Origin: Gammaproteobacteria bacterium
Lineage (GTDB): Bacteria; Pseudomonadota; Gammaproteobacteria; Pseudomonadales; UBA5518
Assembly: GCA_016718385.1 (NCBI GenBank)
Contig: JADKDK010000002.1
Coordinates: 930,001-994,000 of the forward strand
Direction of reading: 5' to 3'
DNA: 64,000 nucleotides
In this document: positions 9,101 through 19,271 of the stretch, piece by piece
Numbering within the stretch: the first letter of the stretch is position 1
Layout of the letters: each line of letters starts with the position of its first letter
Translations under genes and position numbers: made by a program
The notes under the pieces: generated by a model
Databases searched by the model: none
What the model was told of the DNA's origin: nothing
Seen by the model: the letters and a program-made list of their open reading frames with translations, nothing else

Positions 9101-9147
9101 TTGACGTGCGTCAACGCGCCCCGGGAATCGCCGAGTAAACTACTCGG
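9101..9147 (+). promoter_or_regulatory. FNR-type promoter of hemN
   Basis: TTGAC-GTGC-GTCAA (9101-9114) is followed after 21 bases by TAAACT (9136-9141), again class II geometry, with a start near 9148. The -10 lies inside a perfect 7-bp inverted repeat, CCGAGTA-AAC-TACTCGG (9131-9147), which might be an operator for a second factor. hemN is a classic FNR/Anr target. Confidence 0.8.
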
Positions 9148-9200
9148 CAATAGCAGGCCCCGCCAGAGGCGTGACACGCACGGATTACGGAAGACGGAAC

Positions 9201-10607
9201 ATGGACATCCAACTCGCCAGGCATGGATTCGACGACCGTATTCGCTGGGATCCCGCCCTGATCCGCAAGTACGACGTGCCCGGTCCGCGCTACACGTCCT
9301 ACCCGACCGCGCTGCAGTTCACGGACAGTTTCGGCGCACGCGAATACGAGCAGTACCTGCTCGAGCGTCCCCCGGTCATCGGCCCGCTCTCGCTGTACGT
9401 GCATATCCCGTACTGCCGCAACATCTGCTACTACTGCGCCTGCAACAAGATCGTCACCCGCGATGCGGCCGTTGCCGAGCGCTACATCGTCGCGCTGGAG
9501 AAGGAGACCGCGCTGCTCTCGCGCCATTTCGACCGGCGCCGGCGCGTGACCCAGTTGCACTGGGGCGGCGGCACGCCGACCTTCCTCAGCCCGGCCGAGC
9601 TCACGCGGCTCATGCACGGGCTGGCGAAGCATTTCTCGCTCATCGACGCGCCCGAGCGCGAGTACTCGATCGAGATCGACCCGCGCTCCGTGGACACCGG
9701 CACGATCGCACTGCTCAAGGGCCTCGGCTTCAATCGTGTCAGCATGGGCATCCAGGATTTCGACCCGGCGGTGCAACGCGCCGTCAACCGCATCCAGCCC
9801 TTCGACATGGTCGAGAACCTGGTCGATGCGGTGCGCGAGCACCGCTTCAAGTCGATGAGCTTCGACCTGATCTACGGCCTGCCGCTGCAGAGCCCGGCCT
9901 CGATGGAGCAGACACTGGCGAAAGTGCTGGCGCTCGATCCGGACCGTGTGTCCTGCTACAGCTATGCCCACCTGCCCGAGATCTTCAGCAGCCAGCGCAG
10001 CATCGACCGCATGGCGCTGCCGAGCGCGGACGAGAAGCTCGAGGTGCTGCACACCATCATCGACACGCTGACCGACGCCGGCTATCTCTACGTGGGGATG
10101 GATCACTTCGTCAAGCCGCAGGACGAGCTCGCGCAGGCCCTGCACAACGGCACGCTGCAACGAAACTTCCAGGGCTATTCGACGCAGCTGGCGCCCGAAC
10201 TGCTCGGTATCGGCGTGTCCTCGATCAGCAGCACCGCCGACCTGTACTGCCAGAACGTGAAGACCGTCGACGAATACTATGCCCTGCTCGAGCAGGACAA
10301 GCTGCCGGTGCAGCGCGGGCTGCGCCTCACTCCCGACGACCATCTGCGTCGCGACGTGATCATGCAGCTGATCTGCCGCATGGGTATCGACACCGGGGAG
10401 ACCGGGGAGCGGCACGGCATCGACTTCGGCAGCCACTTCGCGCGCGAGATGCGTAGCCTGGACGCCATGGAGCATGAGGGCCTGCTGGAGAGCGAGGGCG
10501 GACAGATCAGGGTGACCGCGGCGGGCCGTCCGCTGGTGCGCAACATCTGCATGGTCTTCGACGCCTACCTCGACCCCTCGCGCCAGCGCTTTTCGCGCAC
10601 GATCTGA
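9201..10607 (+). CDS. hemN: oxygen-independent coproporphyrinogen III dehydrogenase
   Basis: This radical SAM enzyme decarboxylates coproporphyrinogen III to protoporphyrinogen IX without oxygen, supplying heme at low O2. I chose the ATG giving 468 residues (MDIQLARHGFDD...); a GTG 30 bases upstream is possible. The sequence has the HemN hallmarks KYDVPGPRYTSYPTA, the iron-sulfur motif CRNICYYCACN and the HWGGGTPT SAM motif. It lies between ompW and fnr behind an FNR-type box, matching the Pseudomonas hemN-anr order. Confidence 0.96.
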   Translation: MDIQLARHGFDDRIRWDPALIRKYDVPGPRYTSYPTALQFTDSFGAREYEQYLLERPPVIGPLSLYVHIPYCRNICYYCACNKIVTRDAAVAERYIVALEKETALLSRHFDRRRRVTQLHWGGGTPTFLSPAELTRLMHGLAKHFSLIDAPEREYSIEIDPRSVDTGTIALLKGLGFNRVSMGIQDFDPAVQRAVNRIQPFDMVENLVDAVREHRFKSMSFDLIYGLPLQSPASMEQTLAKVLALDPDRVSCYSYAHLPEIFSSQRSIDRMALPSADEKLEVLHTIIDTLTDAGYLYVGMDHFVKPQDELAQALHNGTLQRNFQGYSTQLAPELLGIGVSSISSTADLYCQNVKTVDEYYALLEQDKLPVQRGLRLTPDDHLRRDVIMQLICRMGIDTGETGERHGIDFGSHFAREMRSLDAMEHEGLLESEGGQIRVTAAGRPLVRNICMVFDAYLDPSRQRFSRTI

Positions 10608-10724
10608 GCCTGCCTTCCCCGGCGGATGCCTGGCCCGGTCAGCGGGCGCGGCTGCCTGTTCATGGGCATGCCCTCTACTTTATACTCGGCCGATACTGCG
10701 GAATCGGCACGAGGGGGCTGCGCC

Positions 10725-11489
10725 GTGACGGAATTGCTGAAATCCCATGACGTAAATGCAACCGGGCATCGTTGCCACCACGACTACCAGATCAACTGCG
10801 GCAACTGCCGGCTGAACAGCATCTGCCTGCCGATCGCGCTCGACCTCCACGAGGTCGAGCAGCTCGAGGAGATCATCCAGCGCAGCCGGCCGCTGCAGAA
10901 GGGTGAGCACCTGTACCGTCAGGACCAGCCTTTCGGCTCCGTGTTCGCGGTGCGCTCGGGCAGCGTGAAGGCCTACGCCATCACCGACAACGGCCAGGAG
11001 CAGGTCACCGGGTTCTACTTCCCCGGCGAAGTCCTCGGCATGGACGGCATCGCGAAGAACAAGTACGCCAGCTCGGCGCGCGCGATGGAGACCGCGGCGG
11101 TCTGCGAAATACCCTTCGACAAGCTCGGTGAACTGAGCCAGCGCCTGCCCAGCCTGCAGCGGCATTTCTTCCAGCTGATGAGCCAGGAGATCGCCGAGGA
11201 CCAGCAGTTGCTGACGCTGCTCAGCAAGAACACCGCGGACCAGCGCGTCGCCACGCTGATGCTCAGCATTTCCGCGCGCAACAAGCGGCGCAAGCTCTCC
11301 GCGGCCAATTTCCGCCTGCCGATGTCGCGCACCGACATCGGCAACTACCTGGGCCTCACGGTGGAGACGGTCAGCCGTGTCCTCAGCCGGTTCCAGAAGC
11401 TGGGCGTGCTCTCGGTCGACAACAAGGAGATCAACATCATCGACGCCGAGCTGTTGCGCTCCGTGGCCGATGGCAGCGAGCCAACCTGA
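10725..11489 (+). CDS. fnr: Fnr/Anr oxygen-sensing transcriptional regulator
   Basis: This global anaerobic regulator binds DNA when its [4Fe-4S] cluster is intact. Three N-terminal cysteines (CGNCRLNSIC) and the fourth in AAVCEIPF match FNR Cys20/23/29/122. The recognition helix region IGNYLGLTVETVSRVL keeps the E-xx-SR contacts. I chose the GTG at 10725 (254 residues) because it has GAGGGGG upstream; the frame extends back 99 bases without family similarity. A TATACT at 10681-10686 may be its -10. It is the likely regulator of the three TTGAC-N4-GTCAA promoters nearby. Confidence 0.95.
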   Translation: MTELLKSHDVNATGHRCHHDYQINCGNCRLNSICLPIALDLHEVEQLEEIIQRSRPLQKGEHLYRQDQPFGSVFAVRSGSVKAYAITDNGQEQVTGFYFPGEVLGMDGIAKNKYASSARAMETAAVCEIPFDKLGELSQRLPSLQRHFFQLMSQEIAEDQQLLTLLSKNTADQRVATLMLSISARNKRRKLSAANFRLPMSRTDIGNYLGLTVETVSRVLSRFQKLGVLSVDNKEINIIDAELLRSVADGSEPT

Positions 11490-11498
11490 TTTTCGCGC

Positions 11499-11540
11499 TT
11501 GACGCAGGTCAAGCGAGACCGCCCCCGCGCCTGCTATATT
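11499..11540 (+). promoter_or_regulatory. FNR-type promoter of the YIP1-family gene
   Basis: TTGAC-GCAG-GTCAA (11499-11512) is followed after 22 bases by TATATT (11535-11540), predicting a start near 11547 and a box centred about 41.5 bases upstream. The half-sites are identical to those at ompW and hemN. It begins ten bases after the fnr stop. Confidence 0.78.
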
Positions 11541-11614
11541 CCGCGCCGATCGCAGGGGTACTTGCGGTCTCCGTTTTCTCGATTCCATAACACACCAGGA
11601 GCACGGGCATCACG

Positions 11615-12205
11615 ATGATCACCAACGCAATCGGCATTCTGTTCAGCCCTCACAGCACGTGGCAGCGGCTCGCCGCGGTCGCCGACCGGGCGAGCAACCT
11701 GCTACCCATCCTGATACTCGCCGTGCTGCCCGCCGTTGCCTGGTACTACGGCACCACGCACATGGGATGGACGGTGGGCTCCGGCGAAGCGACGAAGTTC
11801 GCGCGCTCGGGCGGCATTGCCCTGGGCGCAACGCTCTACGTGGGCCTGGTGTTATGGGTCTGCATCATCGGGTGGTCGATCCACTGGATGGCGACCAGCT
11901 ACGGCGCGCAATCGACGCTGATGCGCGGCATCACCGTGGCCGGTTTCACCGCCGTGCCGATGCTGGTCGCCGGAGTGGTCGGCTTCAACCCCGTGCCGTC
12001 GATCGTGATGGTGGTCGGCCTCGGCTCGGTGGCATGGAGCCTTTACCTGCTCTACATCGGCATTCCCGCGGTGATGAAGGTGCCGCAGGACCGCGGCTTC
12101 CTGTTCGCGAGCGCCGTGGTGGCGGTCTGCCTCGTGATCCTGATCGCGATGATGGGTGCCGGCGTGATCCTGTGGGACATATTCCAGCCGGAATTCTCCA
12201 ACTGA
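11615..12205 (+). CDS. YIP1-family inner membrane protein
   Basis: The 196-residue product has about five hydrophobic helices and the YIP1-type N-terminus (FSPHSTWQRLA) found in many proteobacterial proteins of unknown function. No catalytic residues are visible. It lies just downstream of fnr behind its own FNR-type promoter, so it is probably induced at low oxygen; what it does there is unknown. It converges on fleR with a 34-base gap. Confidence 0.8.
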   Translation: MITNAIGILFSPHSTWQRLAAVADRASNLLPILILAVLPAVAWYYGTTHMGWTVGSGEATKFARSGGIALGATLYVGLVLWVCIIGWSIHWMATSYGAQSTLMRGITVAGFTAVPMLVAGVVGFNPVPSIVMVVGLGSVAWSLYLLYIGIPAVMKVPQDRGFLFASAVVAVCLVILIAMMGAGVILWDIFQPEFSN

Positions 12206-12239
12206 CGGCCCGCGCCGAGCCCGGGTTCCCGCGAGACGC

Positions 12240-13629
<1,390 letters not shown>

Positions 13630-13655
<26 letters not shown>

Positions 13656-14847
13656 CGCCGCCGCGCTCGTGCAGCGGCAGCAACATGCTGGCGCAGGTAC
13701 CCTGCCCCGGCACCGAGCGGATCTCGAGCTCCCCGCCGTGCGCGCGCGCCACCGCCCGCACCACCGCGAGCCCGAGGCCCGTGCCCTGGGGTTTGGTGGT
13801 GAAGAAGCCGTCCCCGATCTGCGCGAGCACTTCGGGGCTCATCCCGGGCCCGTTGTCGCACACGCTGATGCACAAGCGGCCCTCGCGCAGCGCCGCCTGC
13901 ACCGCGATCAGCGCGCCCTGCCCCGCGGCCTGAAGCGCATTGCTCACCAGGTTCAGCAAGGCCCCCGAGAGCACTTCCCGGTTGCACAGCAGCTGCAGCG
14001 TGCGGTCACAGTCGATGCGCTGCTCGCAGCGCGCCTGCGCACTGGCCAGCGGCGCTTCCATCGAGGCGGCGAGATCCTCGAACAGCTCCCCGAGGCTGCT
14101 GACGTTCTCCAGCGCCACATCGCCACGCACGAAGATGAGCATGTCCCGCACCTGGCGCTCGAGGTGGGTCAGGCGCGAGAGGATCTTCGCCGAGAACTTG
14201 CGCGTCTGCTCCGGCGTCAGTTGCGCGTCGCGCAGATTCGAGGCGTAGAGCATCGCGGCGGCCAGCGGGGTGCGCAGCTGGTGCGCCAGCGCCGCCATCA
14301 TGCGCCCCATCGCGTTGAGGCGCTGGTGGCGGCTCAGGCGGTCCTGCAGCTCGCGCGTTTCGGTCTGGTCGGTGAGCAGCACGACCTGCCCTTTGTCGCG
14401 CTCGAGCGAGCGCGTGGCCACACTGACGCGGCGTCCGCTGGCGAGCGATATCTCGTGCCCGTCGTCGTGACGCGGCGCGAAACAGCGCCGGATCACCTCG
14501 ACCCAGCGCTCCCCGAGCACGCCGCCCTGCAGCATCTCGCGCGCGGCGGGGTTGCAGTCGCAGACGATGCCGTGGCGGTCGAGCACGACCACGCCGCCGG
14601 GCAGCAGGTCGAGCAGGCTGCGCAGGCGCTCCGAGACGCGCTCCTTGCCCTCCAGTTCACGCAGCCGCGCACGATCGACCTGCTCGAGCTCCGAGGAGAG
14701 TTCCTCGACGCGGCGCTCGAGCAGGCGGTAGGAGTCGCTGAGCTCGGCGGAAACCTGGTTGAACAGCGCGAACGCCGCCTGGATTTCGGCGCTGTCGCGG
14801 ACCGACCCGGGGACGGTGTCGCGCGCATGCGCGAGCGATGCGCTCAT
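13630..14847 (-). CDS. fleS: flagellar sensor histidine kinase FleS (FlrB)
   Basis: This soluble kinase partners FleR. The 405-residue protein has an N-terminal helix with FNQVSAELSDSYRLLERRV, characteristic of FleS/FlrB, then a PAS-like domain, the H-box MAALAHQLRTPLAAA (phosphorylated His) and a GHKL ATPase domain with DNGPGMSP and GTGLGLAVV. No transmembrane helix is seen, as expected for the family. A sigma54-type promoter lies 94 bases upstream of its start, consistent with FleQ control. Confidence 0.92.
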
Positions 14848-14940
14848 CGGGCCGCACCCGCGCGGACTCTGCCCGGAACCCGACGCAACTGCTCAGGCAT
14901 CTGACCACCACCCGGAAATTTGACGTTCCGGCAAAGCCTA

Positions 14941-14954
14941 GCAATTCACATGCC
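14941..14954 (-). promoter_or_regulatory. sigma54 promoter of fleSR
   Basis: On the minus strand GGCAT-GTGAA-TTGC gives the invariant GG and GC elements with the correct 10-base separation of a -24/-12 promoter. Transcription would start near 14929, about 80 bases before fleS. FleQ, encoded immediately upstream, is the expected activator. Confidence 0.75.
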
Positions 14955-15017
14955 CGATTTTTTTGCTTCTATATTCCGGATGCCTGGAACAGGTTCCCGG
15001 AGATCAACACCAATGGG

Positions 15018-16451
15018 TCAAGCTTCCGCCGCGGCGGTCGCGGGGTTCAGCAGATCGTACTTGCGCATCTTCTCGACCAGGGTGGTGCGCCGCAGGCGCA
15101 GCCGGTCGGCCGCCCGCGCGACCACGCCGCTGCAATCGTCCAGCGCCTGCTCGATCAGGCTCTTTTCGAGATCCTGGATGTACTCCTTGAGGTCCAGCCC
15201 GTTGACGGGCAGCAATCCGGACGTGGACGCGGGGGCCGCCGTCTCGAGCGGCTCCGGGGCCGCGGGCAGCGCTACGTCGTCCTCCTCGTGCGCCTCGAGA
15301 TGGCGGAATTTCGGCGGCAGGTCGCGCGCCCCGACCACCGCGTCGGGATGCATGATCGCCATGCGCTCGACCAGGTTCGCGAGCTCGCGCACATTCCCCG
15401 CCCACGGGTGGCGCTGCAGGGAAGCCAGCGCCGCGGCACTGAAGCGCACGCCGCCGCGCTGTTCGCGCTCCAGCCGCGCGGTGAGCTCGTTGACCAGCAG
15501 GGGAAGATCCTCGGTGCGCTCGCGCAACGGCGGCATCTCGATCGGGAACACGTTGATGCGGTAGTAGAGATCCTCGCGGAAACTGCCCTTGGCGATCATT
15601 TCCTCCAGGTTCTTGTGGGTCGCGCAGACGATGCGCACGTCCGCTTCCAGGGTCTGGCTGCCGCCGACACGCTCGAAGCGGCGCTCCTGCAGCACGCGCA
15701 GCAGTTTCACCTGCATCGCGAGCGGCATGTCCCCGATCTCGTCGAGGAACAGCGTGCCACCCTGCGCCAGTTCGAAACGGCCCGCGCGGCTGCTGACGGC
15801 GCCGGTAAATGATCCCTTCTCATGCCCGAAGAGCTCGCTTTCGAGCAGTTCGCCCGGGATCGCGCCGCAATTGAGCGGCACGAAGGGACCGTTGCGGCGG
15901 CGGCTGTGGGCATGGAGACTGCGCGCCACCACCTCCTTGCCGGTACCGGATTCGCCGAGCACCAGCACCGTGGCATCGGTATCGGCTACCTGGCTCATCA
16001 TGCGGCGCACGGCGCGCAAGCCCGCGCTGACACCCACCAGCTCGCGAAACAGCTTCAACTCGCCGTTGCCGCGACCGCGCCCCAGCGCGTACTGCTCGCG
16101 GTAGACGCGCGCGCGGTGCAGCGCATCGACCAGGGGGGGGTAGGCGAAGGGCCAACCCAACGTGCCGATCAGCATCGCTTCGTGACGCCCCGGCGCGACG
16201 CCTGCGGCGGGCGCCGCGGTGATCACCACCGGCACGCCGGGGTCCAGTGCCGCCAGCGCCTCGAGCGTCGCCTCGAGATCGAAGCCCTCGCCGTCGGCGG
16301 CCAGCAACACCACCTGTGGCGGCTCCTCGCGCGCCGCGGGGAGCGCCCCGAGCGCGACGTGGGATTCGTCGAGGAAGCCGAGAATGGCGGAGGCGGTCGC
16401 GCGGCGCGCGGCGTCGTGATCCAGCAGCAGGATGTGGGTACGGTTCGGCAT
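15018..16451 (-). CDS. fleQ: flagellar master regulator FleQ (FlrA)
   Basis: This 477-residue protein is the sigma54-dependent activator at the top of the polar flagellar hierarchy; in Pseudomonas it also binds c-di-GMP. The order is an atypical receiver-like domain (residues 1-120, lacking a clear phosphorylatable Asp), an AAA+ domain beginning LFRELVGVSAGLRAVRRMM with GESGTGKE and GSFTGA, and a C-terminal Fis HTH. The LFR motif and the arginine-rich HSRRRNGPF region match the places where FleQ contacts c-di-GMP. Two PilZ proteins elsewhere in the window fit c-di-GMP signalling. Confidence 0.92.
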   Translation of the reverse strand: MPNRTHILLLDHDAARRATASAILGFLDESHVALGALPAAREEPPQVVLLAADGEGFDLEATLEALAALDPGVPVVITAAPAAGVAPGRHEAMLIGTLGWPFAYPPLVDALHRARVYREQYALGRGRGNGELKLFRELVGVSAGLRAVRRMMSQVADTDATVLVLGESGTGKEVVARSLHAHSRRRNGPFVPLNCGAIPGELLESELFGHEKGSFTGAVSSRAGRFELAQGGTLFLDEIGDMPLAMQVKLLRVLQERRFERVGGSQTLEADVRIVCATHKNLEEMIAKGSFREDLYYRINVFPIEMPPLRERTEDLPLLVNELTARLEREQRGGVRFSAAALASLQRHPWAGNVRELANLVERMAIMHPDAVVGARDLPPKFRHLEAHEEDDVALPAAPEPLETAAPASTSGLLPVNGLDLKEYIQDLEKSLIEQALDDCSGVVARAADRLRLRRTTLVEKMRKYDLLNPATAAAEA

Positions 16452-16500
16452 GCGCTCGTCTGATCCCTGGCGAGCGCCGGATGGCGCTGCTCACGGATCG

Positions 16501-16506
16501 ATTATA
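16501..16506 (-). promoter_or_regulatory. possible sigma70 -10 element of fleQ
   Basis: A perfect TATAAT on the minus strand would start transcription near 16494, about 43 bases before fleQ. No convincing -35 element is seen at normal spacing, so it may need an activator (Vfr is known to act at fleQ in Pseudomonas). Confidence 0.45.
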
Positions 16507-16583
16507 GATGGCGAATACCGCAAACCGACAGATTCACGGGCACTAACCCGGGACATTCTGTCAAAAAGATGACACTCCAGCTC

Positions 16584-16994
16584 TCAGGACGTGGTGGACT
16601 GCCCGCGAATACCCTCCCAGCCACTGCGGATGGTGCCCAGCAATGCACCCACCTCGTCGAGGGGCTCGACGCTCTGCCCGCGGTGCACGTCCATGAGGCG
16701 CAGCGTCATGTAGTCGTAGAGCCGATCCAGGTTGGCCGCGATCTCGCCACCGGCCTCCTTGTCCAGGCAGCCCTGCAACCCGCTGATGATCCCTAGCGCC
16801 TTGCCCAGGGCAACGCCGACAGCCTCGGTATCGCCGCAGGCCAGGGCACCCTTGGCCTGCGCGATGCGGTCGATGGCACCATCGAGCAGAAGCTGGATCA
16901 ATCGATGCGGATCCGCATCCACCACGCCGGTCTGCGCATTGATCTTCTGGTACTGCGCCAGGGCGCCCTTGCTGTACACGTCCTGATTCCTCAT
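16584..16994 (-). CDS. fliS: flagellar export chaperone FliS
   Basis: This 136-residue helical chaperone binds the C-terminus of flagellin to prevent early polymerisation. It begins MRNQDVYSKGALAQYQKINA and has PHRLIQLLLDGAIDRIAQAKGA, the FliS signature. A frame starting 84 bases upstream is open but unsupported. Its position is unusual: it is divergent from and upstream of the flagellin genes, whereas fliS normally follows fliD. No sigma28 or sigma54 promoter facing it was found. Confidence 0.93.
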   Translation of the reverse strand: MRNQDVYSKGALAQYQKINAQTGVVDADPHRLIQLLLDGAIDRIAQAKGALACGDTEAVGVALGKALGIISGLQGCLDKEAGGEIAANLDRLYDYMTLRLMDVHRGQSVEPLDEVGALLGTIRSGWEGIRGQSTTS

Positions 16995-17145
16995 CGACTG
17001 TCCGGGTGGCTGCTCGATTCTCGAACCCTGGGGAAAACCGGCCGGCTGCCGGTGGGCCAATGCCTGCCGAACGGGCACCGCCGGACCCTGGACTCAATGA
17101 TGACACGCACACGCCCCGAGCCGAACCGGCGGCTGAAAATTTTTT

Positions 17146-17172
17146 TAAAGTTTCCCCGACCTGCGCCGATAC
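17146..17172 (+). promoter_or_regulatory. sigma28 (FliA) promoter of the flagellin operon
   Basis: TAAAGTTT, eleven bases, then GCCGATAC matches the enterobacterial FliA consensus (TAAAGTTT-N11-GCCGATAA) at all but the last base. The start would be near 17180, with GGAGA eleven bases before the fliC1 ATG. Confidence 0.9.
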
Positions 17173-17259
17173 GGGAAACGAGCGCCGCAATTGGCGGCTG
17201 GCCGATGAAACGGAAATCAATCACCTGAGCCCTTTCGGGGCACACTTTGGAGATACACC

Positions 17260-18728
17260 ATGCCGCAGATCATCAACACGAACATCCCGTCGCTGAACGC
17301 CCAGCGCAACCTCGACAAGAGCGGGCAGTCGCTGGCGACCTCGCTGCAACGGCTGTCCTCGGGCCTGCGCATCAACAGCGCCAAGGACGATGCCGCGGGG
17401 CTGGCCATCAGCAACCGCTTCACCTCGCAGATCCGCGGCCTGAACCAGGCCGTGCGCAACGCCAACGACGGCATCTCGCTGTCGCAGACCGCCGAGGGCG
17501 CGCTGGCCGAGACCGGCGAACTGCTGCAACGCATGCGCGAACTGTCGATCCAGTCGGCCAACGGCAGCCAGTCCGGCACCGAGCGCGGCCGCTGCAGGCC
17601 GAGGTCTCGCAGCTGCAGCAGGAGATCAACCGCATCGCCGAGACCACCACCTTCGGCGGTCGCAAGCTGCTCGACGGCACCTTCGGCACCGAGGCCTTCC
17701 AGGTCGGCTCCAACGCCAACGAGACCATCTCGATCAGCATCGCCAACTCGCGCGCGACCGCGATCGGCGCCAACACCATCGCCAGCAGCGGCGACATCGA
17801 TGCGGCCGTTGCGGCCAACGCGGCCGTGCAGCCGAACAACATCGACGCGCAGAGCCTGACGCTCGCGGGCAACCTCGGCAGCAGCACGATCTCGATCGCC
17901 GCCGGCGCCACCGGCGACCAGATCGCCAGCCAGGTCGAGGCGGTCAGCGCCAACACCGGCGTGAGCCTGACCGCGCGCACCACCGCGACCTTTGCCGTCG
18001 CCACGGCTGGCACGCTGTCTTTCAACATCGGCTCGGTCTCGGGCAGCACGAGCTACAGCGCCAGCGTCAGCGTACTGGTCACGGATGTCTCGGACCTGTC
18101 ATCGCTGGCCGACGCGATCAACGCCAGCTCCGCCGCCAGCGGCGTCACGGCGACCTCCAACGGCGCCACCCTGAGCCTCGTCAACGAGGAAGGCCGCAAC
18201 ATCTTCGTCGGCGACTTCGCCAACAGCACCGCCGGCAACCAGACGGCCACGCTGACGGGTGCATCGGGCGCGGCGGTCACCCTGACCGAGGGGTCGACCG
18301 ACTCCAGCACGGTAGGCGCCACCCTGAGCTTCACCAGCTACCAGGCCTTCTCGGCGACCACCACCAGCGCCACCGGCGGCATCTTCACGGCCCTCACCAA
18401 CTCCAGCACGCTCAGCAGCGTGGCCAGCATCGATATCGGCACCCAGCAGGGCGCGCAGGATGCGCTGGCGGTCGTGGACGCGGCACTGCAGTTCATCGAC
18501 GCCACGCGCGGCGATCTCGGCGCCGTGCAGAACCGCCTGCTCAGCACGATCTCGAACCTGCAGAACGTGACCGAGAACGTGACCGCCGCGCGCAGCCGCA
18601 TCCAGGACGCGGATTTCGCCGCCGAGACGGCGAACCTGACCCGCGCCTCGATCCTGCAGCAGGCCGGCATCTCGGTACTGGCACAGGCCAACGCGCTGCC
18701 ACAGCAGACGCTGGCCCTGCTCCAGTAA
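17260..18728 (+). pseudogene. fliC1: flagellin, first copy, with one-base frameshift
   Basis: This is a flagellin gene nearly identical at both ends to the copy at 19272. The first 108 codons (MPQIINTNIPSLNAQRNLDK...) are normal flagellin D0/D1. Between 17585 and 17592 one base is missing relative to the second copy, so translation continues out of frame and stops at 17859 (199 residues). From about 17590 the correct frame stays open to the normal terminus (ILQQAGISVLAQANALPQQT) at 18728, with no other damage. Repair by one base would give about 490 residues. It lies behind the best sigma28 promoter of the region. A sequencing error and a real recent mutation cannot be told apart here. Confidence 0.88.
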
Positions 18729-18737
18729 CAGGGGCAT

Positions 18738-18782
18738 GACTTCGGGGCATGAAGTCGACGGGGCAGAGCGCCGCTCTGCCCC
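18738..18782 (+). terminator. two hairpins between fliC1 and flaG
   Basis: A 6-bp hairpin (GACTTC, 7-base loop, GAAGTC; 18738-18756) is followed by a perfect 11-bp inverted repeat (GGGGCAGAGCG, one base, its complement; 18760-18782). No T-tract follows, so this is more likely a partial terminator or an RNA-stabilising structure that lets high flagellin expression coexist with reduced expression of downstream genes. Confidence 0.55.
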
Positions 18783-18812
18783 GCCGCCCTCGCCCTGAAG
18801 AGGGATTCGATC

Positions 18813-19235
18813 ATGGACACGTCGCGCATCGCATACGGCCAGAACCAGCCGATCGCAGGCAGGGGCAAGGCCGTGGCCGAGGATGCACAACCGAAGCCAG
18901 CGAGTGCGGCCAGCGCGGCCAGCTCAACGCCCGCGCCCGCCGCCACTCCCGCGCTGGCCGCCGCCGCTGGAGCGAAGGCACCGCTGGAGGACCTGCAGCA
19001 ACTGCTCGAGCAGGCGAGCCGGCACATCCATCCCGAGCAGAGGTCTCTTTCCTTCGAGATCAGGGAGGAACTGGACCGCACGGTAGTGTCGGTCTATGAC
19101 GCCGAGACCGAGGAACTGATCCGCCAGATCCCTTCCGAAACCGCGGTGCGCATCGCCGTCGCGATGCGCGAGATGACACAGCAGGGCAGCGGTGCGCTGC
19201 CGCCATCAGGCCTGCTCCTGGACGAACAGGCCTGA
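18813..19235 (+). CDS. flaG: FlaG family flagellar protein
   Basis: The 140-residue protein has a disordered Ala/Pro-rich N-terminal half and a conserved C-terminal FlaG domain (SLSFEIREELDRTVVSVYDAE...LIRQIPSE). FlaG influences filament length in Pseudomonas and Campylobacter. It is sandwiched between the two flagellin copies and reads the same way, probably from the sigma28 promoter at 17146. A GAGG ribosome-binding site precedes the ATG. Confidence 0.9.
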   Translation: MDTSRIAYGQNQPIAGRGKAVAEDAQPKPASAASAASSTPAPAATPALAAAAGAKAPLEDLQQLLEQASRHIHPEQRSLSFEIREELDRTVVSVYDAETEELIRQIPSETAVRIAVAMREMTQQGSGALPPSGLLLDEQA

Positions 19236-19271
19236 GGCCAGGCACCAAGAGACAAGGACACGGGAAGCACC

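Noticed and set aside
16559..16564. TTGACA on the minus strand as the -35 of fleQ
   Set aside because: It is more than 50 bases from the TATAAT at 16501, far outside the 16-18 base spacing.
17585..17600. Adjacent NotI and PstI recognition sequences at the flagellin frameshift, suggesting a cloning scar
   Set aside because: The sites arise from natural GC-rich flagellin codons with one base missing, and no vector sequence is present.
17585..17859. Programmed ribosomal frameshift in fliC1
   Set aside because: No slippery heptamer or downstream pseudoknot is evident, and fliC2 is in frame without one.
18738..18782. Strong terminator closing the flagellin transcript before flaG
   Set aside because: The hairpins lack a T-tract and fliC2 has no visible promoter of its own, so a complete stop is unlikely.
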